From Thermoleophilia bacterium (GTDB taxonomy: Bacteria; Actinomycetota; Thermoleophilia; Miltoncostaeales; Miltoncostaeaceae): DNA of 9,199 nucleotides. Every line of letters starts with the position of its first letter. Position 1 is the first letter of the stretch. The notes beneath the pieces were generated by a model. The model made no database searches. It was not told the origin of the DNA and worked only from the letters and a program-made list of their open reading frames with translations. The stretch covers positions 1 through 9,199 of the forward strand of contig JADGPH010000225.1 in the NCBI GenBank assembly GCA_017882555.1, given 5' to 3'. The position numbers were made by a program, and so were the translations under genes. Below, in pieces: positions 1-5,851 of the stretch.

Positions 1-673
1 TGCATCCGTCGGCCTGGTGCACGATCGCCGAGTGCGCGCCGAGCCCGGTAATCGTCTCGGCGGCCCCGGCCAGATCGCTGTCGTCGTTGAGCTCGTAGCC
101 GGCGATCTCCTCGGCTTCTCGTGCGTTGGGGCTCACAAGATCCGGGTGGGCGTCCAAACCCAACCGCAAGGGTGGGCCCTGCGCATCCAGCGCCGTGACG
201 ACTTGCCCCTTGATCTCGCGAATCACACGCGCGTAGAAATCTTCCGGAACGCTAGGTGGCAACGAGCCCGCCAGAACGAAAATGTCGGCCCCGCGCGCGA
301 GGTAGCTGATCTTCTCCATCAGCATCTCGAGCTCGTCGTCGTCGACGCCGGGCCCGTACTCGATGATCTCGGTCTGCGCACCATTCGGGTCGATCACCGC
401 GGTGGACGTCCGCGACTCGCGGCGAATCCTCACAAAGTCGTTGAGGATGCCCTCACTAGTGAGCCCTTCGATGATCGACGTGCCCGTGCGACCACCGGCA
501 AGCCCGGTCGCGATGACCGGCTCGCCCAGACGTTTGAGCGTTCGCGCGATGTTCACGCCCTTGCCACCCGCCAGCGACAGGGCGTCGGATGCCCGGTTGC
601 GTACGCCCGATTGAAAGTTCGGCACCGTCAGCGTGCGATCGAAGGCGGCATTCAGTGTGACGGTCACGATCAC
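1..673 (-). CDS. 1-phosphofructokinase-family (PfkB) sugar kinase, C-terminus cut by window edge
   Basis: This is the N-terminal 224 residues of a cytoplasmic PfkB/ribokinase-fold kinase. The closest match in kind is the 1-phosphofructokinase (FruK)/tagatose-6-phosphate kinase group, which phosphorylates a sugar phosphate with ATP. Visible family features are the opening strand IVTVTLNAAFDRT, where NAAFD replaces the usual NPALD; GGKGVN at residues 36-41; AGSLPPSVP at 135-143; LDAQGPPL at 162-169; and SPNAREAEE at 181-189. The family is usually about 310 residues, so the catalytic GAGD motif and nucleotide-binding end lie beyond base 1. The start is GTG at 671-673, giving MIVTVTLN. It shares GTGA with the stop of the upstream carboxypeptidase gene, which implies translational coupling. 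An AGGTG 7 bases upstream could serve as a weak ribosome site. The exact sugar substrate cannot be assigned from this half. The family call is firm. Confidence 0.9.
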   Translation of the reverse strand, partial: MIVTVTLNAAFDRTLTVPNFQSGVRNRASDALSLAGGKGVNIARTLKRLGEPVIATGLAGGRTGTSIIEGLTSEGILNDFVRIRRESRTSTAVIDPNGAQTEIIEYGPGVDDDELEMLMEKISYLARGADIFVLAGSLPPSVPEDFYARVIREIKGQVVTALDAQGPPLRLGLDAHPDLVSPNAREAEEIAGYELNDDSDLAGAAETITGLGAHSAIVHQADGC

Positions 674-1791
674 GAGGCAGCACCTGTACCCACGGAAGGA
701 TTCACCGCGGCCCGCGCGACCAGCGAGCGGACCCCCAACACATGTGCGCCTTGACGAACGGTGATCGTGCCAAGGACTTGTCCTTCCGCCACGGGCAACG
801 ACACGCCGCCGGCAACTCTGATGGTACGGGTCAGACGCATATCGACTCGGATCACCGACACCAGTTCCCGGGCTACCTGAAGTTGAACAACGACTCCCGG
901 GTCATCCGTCACGGGGATCGTACCCTCCGGCGCGCCTACGGAGAGCACGGTTGTCCGCGAATAGTGGCGAAATCCCCACCCGATCAGCTTCTCAACATCG
1001 GCCGAACGACCCGCGACCGATGGAGCTCCGAGCTCAGCGACCCACAATTGCACACCGGTGCCGGGCTGCACCGCACGGCAGACGACGGTGCCACCGGCAG
1101 CATGGGTCCGACCTGTCTTGATGACATCGATCGGCGTCCACGACCCAAGAGCACCGTCCTGACTGATCAATACCCGCCCTCCGATCCCGTTCGGGCCTGG
1201 GACGACCGCGCGGCGGGTCTTCAGAATGCGCTCCAACACGGGGTTTGCCACGACCTGTCGACCGACCAGGACAAGATCGCGGGCGCTCGTGAAGTGGTGG
1301 GCGTAATCGAGTCCATCGGGATTCTCGAAATGGGTATTGGTCATCCCGAGCGCCCTCGCCCGACGATTCATGAGTGCGACAAACCTGGGCACCGAACCCG
1401 AGATACCGTCGGCGATCGCGACCGCGGCATCATTGCCGCTCGCAATCAACAATCCCTTGAGCAGGTTACGCATCGCGATACGCTCGCCGGCGATCAGTTG
1501 CATGCTTGACCCAGACGTCGCCGCGGCCCCCGCTGTCACGTCCACCTTGGCGTTCAGCGACGCGTGCTCGACTGCCACCAACGCCGTCATCAGCTTGGTC
1601 ACACTCGCCATCGGCATGCGCAGCTCCGGGTGCCGCGCCGCCAAGACGGCGCCGGTCACGGGATCAACCAAAATGTAGCTGTGCCCCGTCACCGCAGGCA
1701 CTCGCGCCGATACCCTCGTCGTGGCGCGTGCGGGGGCCACGACGGCGGCAAGCGCCACACCACCCAGGGCAAGCCACCGTGCGCGCATCAC
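670..1791 (-). CDS. D-alanyl-D-alanine carboxypeptidase (PBP5/DacA family, serine peptidase S11)
   Basis: This is a secreted penicillin-binding protein that removes the terminal D-Ala from peptidoglycan pentapeptides. The 373-residue product has an N-terminal signal sequence: basic MMRARW, a hydrophobic stretch to about residue 20, and a possible AxA cleavage site at ARA around 21-23. All three active-site motifs of the penicillin-interacting fold are present: SVTK at 63-66 with the nucleophile Ser63, SGN at 118-120, and KTG at 225-227. Residues from about 285 resemble the small beta-rich C-terminal domain of DacA proteins. No terminal membrane anchor is visible. The start is GTG 1789-1791 or the adjacent ATG 1786-1788; neither has a Shine-Dalgarno sequence, which fits a leaderless message. 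The gene lies 68 bases after pyrF and overlaps the sugar kinase gene by 4 bases. Family assignment is firm; which DacA/DacB/DacF paralogue it is cannot be decided. Confidence 0.92.
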   Translation of the reverse strand: MMRARWLALGGVALAAVVAPARATTRVSARVPAVTGHSYILVDPVTGAVLAARHPELRMPMASVTKLMTALVAVEHASLNAKVDVTAGAAATSGSSMQLIAGERIAMRNLLKGLLIASGNDAAVAIADGISGSVPRFVALMNRRARALGMTNTHFENPDGLDYAHHFTSARDLVLVGRQVVANPVLERILKTRRAVVPGPNGIGGRVLISQDGALGSWTPIDVIKTGRTHAAGGTVVCRAVQPGTGVQLWVAELGAPSVAGRSADVEKLIGWGFRHYSRTTVLSVGAPEGTIPVTDDPGVVVQLQVARELVSVIRVDMRLTRTIRVAGGVSLPVAEGQVLGTITVRQGAHVLGVRSLVARAAVNPSVGTGAAS

Positions 1792-1797
1792 GCGCGA

Positions 1798-1803
1798 ATG
1801 CTA
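1798..1803 (-). promoter_or_regulatory. Candidate leaderless -10 element (TAGCAT) of the carboxypeptidase gene
   Basis: On the minus strand TAGCAT matches the TANNNT -10 pattern common in high-GC Gram-positives. It is followed by exactly six bases (TCGCGC) and then the GTG start at 1791. With normal -10 spacing, transcription would begin at the G of that GTG. No purine-rich ribosome site precedes the start, which agrees with a leaderless transcript. I see no convincing -35 hexamer. This is inference from one short motif. Confidence 0.35.
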
Positions 1804-1812
1804 CCAACGCCT

Positions 1813-1840
1813 CGCGGCGCCGAACGCGCGCTGCGCCGCG
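1813..1840 (-). terminator. GC-rich inverted repeat between pyrF and the carboxypeptidase gene
   Basis: CGCGGCGC and its exact complement GCGCCGCG form an 8-bp stem around a 12-base loop, beginning 19 bases after the pyrF stop. No T-tract follows, so it is at best a weak or Rho-assisted terminator. It could also be a chance fold in GC-rich DNA, or could flank the downstream promoter. Confidence 0.3.
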
Positions 1841-1859
1841 CCAGGACAGACGACCTCGG

Positions 1860-2678
1860 CTACGCGGAGACCGCCCACAGGCGCACCCGCAGATCCTCTG
1901 CCGCCGCGCGCGGGTCGTCGGCGTAGAGAATCGACCTGCTCGCCGCAACGATCGCCCCGGCACGACGGCCACCGAACGCCTGCCCCAGATCCTCGGGACG
2001 CCCGCCCTGCGCTCCGATCCCAGGGATCAACAACGGCTGGTGCGGCATCAAGGCACGCAGCGCCCCGAGATGCTGTGGTGCCGTCGCACCGACGACCGCA
2101 CCGATGTCCGAAACCCCGCGCGATCCCACCCCATCGGCCCCCCACTCCGCCACCAACCGGGCAACGGCCTCGTGCCACATCGTACCGTCGGCCAAGATCA
2201 GATCCTGCAGGTCCGCAGCCCCCGGATTGGAGGTGCGTACCAAAACGAACACGCCGCGCCCGGTCGCGCGCGCGGCATCCACAAACGGTGCCATCGCATC
2301 GGTGCCGAGCATCGGATTGACTGTCACGGCATCAAACGGTGACCGCACCAACGCTTGCGCGTATGCGCGACTGGTGACGTCCACGTCGCCGCGCTTGGCA
2401 TCGGCGATCACCAGCAAGCCGTGCTCGGCGGCAACCGTTGCGACCCGCTCAAGTGCGTCCCAGCCCGCGGCCCCAAGCCGTTCAAACCACGCCAACTGCG
2501 GCTTGACGGCAACACAGGCCGGAGCGGCCTGGGCGATGACCCGCAGACAGAAATCGGTCGCTGAGGCCGCGCCATCGCCAATCCTGGTCGGATCGGGATC
2601 CAGTCCCAACACCACTTGACTCTGGCGCGCCTCGACCGCCTGTGCCAGACGATCCCCAAACCCCGGCTGCGAACTCAC
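1860..2678 (-). CDS. pyrF: Orotidine 5'-phosphate decarboxylase (type 2)
   Basis: The enzyme decarboxylates OMP to UMP, the last step of de novo pyrimidine synthesis, in the cytoplasm. The 272-residue length fits the longer type 2 subfamily rather than the roughly 230-residue type 1. Visible landmarks are LGLDPDP with Asp27, AVKPQLAWFE with Lys59, the catalytic DAKRGD at 93-98, VNPMLG in the middle barrel strands, GVVGAT-like GAVVGAT, and PGIGAQGG near the C-terminus for phosphate binding. The start is GTG 2676-2678. It overlaps the transporter stop as GTGA and has GCGGGGG 8 bases upstream. The open frame continues much further upstream, to about 3128, but that part is out-of-frame sequence over the transporter and has no OMP decarboxylase similarity. 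The pairing with a transporter rather than other pyr genes is unusual but does not weaken the call. Confidence 0.95.
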   Translation of the reverse strand: MSSQPGFGDRLAQAVEARQSQVVLGLDPDPTRIGDGAASATDFCLRVIAQAAPACVAVKPQLAWFERLGAAGWDALERVATVAAEHGLLVIADAKRGDVDVTSRAYAQALVRSPFDAVTVNPMLGTDAMAPFVDAARATGRGVFVLVRTSNPGAADLQDLILADGTMWHEAVARLVAEWGADGVGSRGVSDIGAVVGATAPQHLGALRALMPHQPLLIPGIGAQGGRPEDLGQAFGGRRAGAIVAASRSILYADDPRAAAEDLRVRLWAVSA

Positions 2679-3595
2679 AGCAGCAACCCCCGCACAATCG
2701 GCAACGTCAACGTGCACAACACCGTCGTCACGAACACCGCCGCGACCAACACATCGCGATGCAGTCCATAACGCACCCCGAGCACCAAGGACATCGTCGC
2801 AGTCGGCATCGCTGCCATCAGCACCACGGTGTTCAGTTGAGCTTTGGACAGTTCGAGCAGCGTACCGATTGCAAGCCCGACGAGCGCCCCGGCGCCTAGG
2901 CGTGCCACCGCGATGAGACTCACCTCGGGCCAGGCGCGCCGCAGCGCACCGATGTCGAGCATGAGGCCCGCGTAGAGCATCACCAACGGCAACGTCGCCG
3001 CTCCGAGCAGGTCGAGCGGCCGCGCGATTCCCGACGACGGCACACCGAGCCCGGCAAGGTTCCATACCATGGCCACCAGCAGCGCGATCATCGGCGGCAT
3101 CATGAGCCCGCGCCGCAGCGCCGCCCACTCGATCCCGCGTGAACGCCCGTCGGCGTCGCCGAAGGAATGAGCGATGACGACGGTCGAGGTCCAGGTCAGC
3201 ACCCCTGTGGCAAAGGCGTCATAGAAGACGGCCGCCGAGAGCGAAACGCCCGAACCGCTGGCGGCGATCAACGGGACGCCAAAGAACCCCGTGTTGCCAA
3301 CCGCTGTCGCGACGAGCATGGCCCCGGTCGTGGGGCGATCGGCTCGCCGCGCACGCGCCAGGACCCACGCGATGCCCAACATCACGATGTGGATCAGGTA
3401 TCCGGCGACGGGCACGAGCAGCAGGGCGATCGTCAAGCGCTCGCGCGTGATGATCATGAACACCAGCGCAGGCATCGTCGCAAAGATGACGATGTTCACA
3501 AGCACGGGGCCGTGCTCGTCGCGCACGACGCCCGTCTGCCGCAGCACAAGGCCCACGGCGATAATCGCCAGGGCCGCCAAGGACGTCGAGAGCAT
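2675..3595 (-). CDS. AEC (auxin efflux carrier) family transporter
   Basis: This is an integral membrane protein of 306 residues, the usual size for bacterial AEC carriers of about 10 membrane helices in two repeats. Hydrophobic segments run through most of the length: LAALAIIAVGLVL near the N-terminus, a central polar loop around residues 145-160, and VAAVFVTTVLCTLTLPIV at the end. The motif NTGFFGVPL at 101-109 and the C-terminal MAAMPTATMSLVLG are typical of the family, whose members move small organic acids or related solutes. The substrate cannot be read from sequence. I chose the ATG at 3593-3595 because GGGAG lies 9 bases upstream and the protein then starts like other AEC members; the open frame continues 16 codons upstream without family-like residues. 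Its stop overlaps the pyrF start, so the two are probably co-translated. Confidence 0.87.
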   Translation of the reverse strand: MLSTSLAALAIIAVGLVLRQTGVVRDEHGPVLVNIVIFATMPALVFMIITRERLTIALLLVPVAGYLIHIVMLGIAWVLARARRADRPTTGAMLVATAVGNTGFFGVPLIAASGSGVSLSAAVFYDAFATGVLTWTSTVVIAHSFGDADGRSRGIEWAALRRGLMMPPMIALLVAMVWNLAGLGVPSSGIARPLDLLGAATLPLVMLYAGLMLDIGALRRAWPEVSLIAVARLGAGALVGLAIGTLLELSKAQLNTVVLMAAMPTATMSLVLGVRYGLHRDVLVAAVFVTTVLCTLTLPIVRGLLL

Positions 3596-3604
3596 CTCGG
3601 TCAG

Positions 3605-3609
3605 CTCCC
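3605..3609 (-). promoter_or_regulatory. Ribosome binding site deciding the AEC transporter start
   Basis: GGGAG on the minus strand stands 9 bases before ATG 3595. It supports that start over the earlier in-frame initiation codon near 3643. Confidence 0.5.
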
Positions 3610-3662
3610 GGACCAACGACGGGAACGGGCGTCCGACGCGCACTCCGGGGCGACCAGTCGCT

Positions 3663-3694
3663 GCACGCCCGGGATGATGTCATGCCGGGCGCAC
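3663..3694 (-). terminator. Hairpin after the pilin cassette, possible terminator
   Basis: In the 147-base gap between the PilX-like gene and the transporter, the minus-strand RNA can form GUGCGCCCGG/CCGGGCGUGC with a 12-base loop. That is eight Watson-Crick pairs plus two G-U wobbles. The plus-strand RNA would have A-C mismatches at the two wobble positions, so the fold is stronger in the sense of transcription. No U-tract follows. The rest of the gap shows only the transporter's ribosome site; no clear promoter was seen. Confidence 0.3.
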
Positions 3695-3742
3695 GGGCCG
3701 GATCCCGAGGCGTCGTGCCAACGACCTGCCTGGCTACTACGA

Positions 3743-5203
3743 CTAGGTCGCCGGGGGCGTGACCTCGTGCCAATACTGGATCGACCACGAATTCTCGAGC
3801 GTCGGATACAGCGGCGGCCGGAGGGTCTGCAGCACCGGGTCATAGTTGTAGGTTCGGGTCCCGAACATCGACGCATAGCCGCCGTTGGCAGTCCCGATGG
3901 ACCCGGTAAACGTCATGCTGTTGTGCGTCGCCGAACTGGTGTCGGTGATCCACTGACCGCTCTGCGCCAAGGTGGCGGCCCGCCAGCTCAAGTTCTGTGG
4001 TGCGACCTGCGAAATGATCATGTCGCTGGCGGCGACCAAACCCAGAACGCTGCTCGTGCCCGCGGCATACGAGATGTTGCCACCAATGTAGACGTCGGAC
4101 TGTGAGGCCACGGTAACCTGACCATTGACGACCGAGTCGCGTACGCCGGTCGTCGTCCCACAGGCGTCGGTCTCGTTTTGGCCATTGCCCACGATCACCG
4201 GCTGTTGAAAGTACATGTAGAACGGAGCGTTACCCGAGGGCATCGTCACCGTCGTCGGGCAGCCCAGGTTGCCGATGGAGACACCGGGGTCGGGCGTGTT
4301 GGTGACCGGGTAGATTCGCACTTGACCCGATGCCAAGAACTGAATCTCCCAGGCGTTGACCGCCGCGCTGTTTTCGTACACCCCGGTGGCTTTGGCCGCC
4401 GCCTGGATGTTCCCGATAGCCTGGGTAAAGGTCGTGAAATCGATCGGGGTCGGAAACTTGTCGCTAAAGGCCGGGACGGTCGTTGAGTCGAAGGCACCCC
4501 CGACCGAGAACGCCGGATCCGTTGCGTCGGATTTCAGACAGGTCGCTCCCGAGGAGTCGTTCCGACAGACCTCGTGCTGGGCGTAGATCGCGCCAACGGC
4601 AGTCCCTTGGTGGACGACATCTTGGGCCGAGTAGATCTTCCCCGTCGTGGTCGCCGAACTCCCGTAGGAGATGCTGGCGTTGGAGATCATCTGGTAGTTG
4701 GCGATCGATTCGGGAGAGATCAGGGCGTCGACCGACCGCACCACCGGTGTGCCGCTTCCGACCTCGGCCGTTGCCTGCACAAACACGCTGCTGGGGTCGC
4801 TGGGGTTCGGGAAGACGCGGATGTTGTAGCTGGCCTGTCCAAAGCGTGCGTTTTGCAGGGAGTGCCACGTCTGAATCTTTGCGCCATAGGTCCATTGTGC
4901 GCCGCTCGGCCAGGCGGTCCCCGGGGCCACGGTGCCGCCGGTCGACGAGTTGATCCGCGGGTCCTCAGCGGTATCGACGTAGGCGAGCCAGTACCTCGGG
5001 TTTTCCACCAATCGCGAGATATAGACCTGGACGCCAGCCTGGGCGGCCTCGAGGGCAATATCCTGCCGATTGCTATTGGCGGTTTGAAAGATGCTCGATT
5101 GCGCCCACGACAGGCTCGCCAGCACCAAGAGCGCTGCGATTGCGGTAATGCAGATCACGACGATCAGCGTCTGTCCCGATTGGTGGTCTTGTCCTCGCGC
5201 CAT
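3743..5203 (-). CDS. PilX-like minor pilin / pilus assembly protein with DUF4900-like C-terminal part
   Basis: The 486-residue product has a short basic leader, then a single hydrophobic helix at about residues 11-34 (from QTLIVVICITAIAALL), preceded by Gly10, a possible prepilin peptidase site. The +5 residue is Val, not Glu, as often seen in PilX/GspK-like tip subunits. NRQDIALEAAQAGVQ at 45-59 is the typical 'ALxAAxAG' helix of PilX N-terminal domains. The long remainder is Ser/Thr/Gly-rich. It contains DVYIGGNISYA at 370-380, LGLVAASDMIIS at 387-398 and a YDPxL...PPLYPT segment near 454-468, which I associate with DUF4900 proteins of type IV pilus loci. Four cysteines (213, 222, 315, 348) are in the exported part. 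ATG 5201-5203 follows the PilW-like stop by 3 bases, with only a weak upstream AGGGA, so translation is probably coupled. The specific role is inferred. Confidence 0.72.
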   Translation of the reverse strand: MARGQDHQSGQTLIVVICITAIAALLVLASLSWAQSSIFQTANSNRQDIALEAAQAGVQVYISRLVENPRYWLAYVDTAEDPRINSSTGGTVAPGTAWPSGAQWTYGAKIQTWHSLQNARFGQASYNIRVFPNPSDPSSVFVQATAEVGSGTPVVRSVDALISPESIANYQMISNASISYGSSATTTGKIYSAQDVVHQGTAVGAIYAQHEVCRNDSSGATCLKSDATDPAFSVGGAFDSTTVPAFSDKFPTPIDFTTFTQAIGNIQAAAKATGVYENSAAVNAWEIQFLASGQVRIYPVTNTPDPGVSIGNLGCPTTVTMPSGNAPFYMYFQQPVIVGNGQNETDACGTTTGVRDSVVNGQVTVASQSDVYIGGNISYAAGTSSVLGLVAASDMIISQVAPQNLSWRAATLAQSGQWITDTSSATHNSMTFTGSIGTANGGYASMFGTRTYNYDPVLQTLRPPLYPTLENSWSIQYWHEVTPPAT

Positions 5204-5206
5204 GAG

Positions 5207-5851
5207 CTAGTTGATCCCTGAGGTCGGATTCAGCGGGGCGACATCGGTGTTCAAGGAAAATTGCTGGGCCGAGTTGCCGACCGCGTACCCCACCAAGATG
5301 TTCACGTGAATCAGGGCGACGGCCACCGTAGCCGGTGCGGTCATGCTCGCCGGCAGCGCGGTCCCCGAGGAATTGACCGCACCAAACAGTGGCGCGCTGG
5401 CGGAATTGGCAATCGAGGTAACCAGCGTCTCCGCACCCGAGAACGCACCATACGTGTACGGCGGTGAAGCGCCGACCGGCTGCGCGACCTGGCGCTGCAA
5501 CTGCCCGCTGGTGATCTGGTAGAGGAACTCCTGTGGCTTGGGCACGCTCTCGGTCGGGCTGCGGCTCATGTCGGCGTAGAACTCGATCTGGGTCGGCGTG
5601 AGGATGACCACCGGCGGCGTGATCCCGTTGTCGGGGCTTACGGCTTCACGAAGCTGGCTGGTGAGGACATTGATGGCGTCGCGTGCCTGGGCTTGAGCCA
5701 ACGACTGGTTCTGATGGCCAGAGAAGCTCTGCAGGCTGGAGTCATAAAAGCCGTAGATCGCGAACATGAAGATCGTCCCGATCACGAGGCCCATCAGGAG
5801 CTCCACCAGGGTGAACCCTTGTTGGTGGCGACGTTCCGTGCTGGGACTCAT
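5207..5851 (-). CDS. PilW-like minor prepilin
   Basis: This is a 214-residue type IV prepilin-like protein. The class III signal is clear: a basic leader MSPSTERRHQQG with Gly12, then FTLVELLMG, with Phe at +1 and the conserved Glu at +5 (residue 17). A hydrophobic helix extends to about residue 35. Prepilin peptidase would cut after Gly12 and N-methylate the Phe. The helix continues into an amphipathic stretch (SLAQAQARDAINVLTSQLREAV), as in PilW/PilJ-type minor pilins, followed by a beta-rich domain with no cysteine. The ATG at 5849-5851 shares ATGA with the stop of the PilV-like gene. The open frame continues 20 codons further upstream, but that segment is not leader-like and would enlarge the overlap. 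It lies in a pilin operon with close neighbours on both sides. The exact subunit name (PilW versus PilJ or a GspJ-like protein) is by analogy. Confidence 0.85.
   Translation of the reverse strand: MSPSTERRHQQGFTLVELLMGLVIGTIFMFAIYGFYDSSLQSFSGHQNQSLAQAQARDAINVLTSQLREAVSPDNGITPPVVILTPTQIEFYADMSRSPTESVPKPQEFLYQITSGQLQRQVAQPVGASPPYTYGAFSGAETLVTSIANSASAPLFGAVNSSGTALPASMTAPATVAVALIHVNILVGYAVGNSAQQFSLNTDVAPLNPTSGIN

Noticed and set aside
742..2342. Open frames on the plus strand across the carboxypeptidase and pyrF genes
   Set aside because: These are antisense to genes with intact catalytic motifs; their translations are Arg/Pro-rich without family resemblance.
2679..3128. Long N-terminal extension of the pyrF reading frame
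   Set aside because: It runs out of frame over the AEC transporter, is Arg/Ala-rich without any family features, and the GTG at 2678 gives a normal-length type 2 enzyme with a good upstream G-rich site.
3167..4105. 312-codon open frame on the plus strand across the transporter and PilX-like genes
   Set aside because: It spans two real minus-strand genes and their gap and has shadow-like composition with no recognisable domain.
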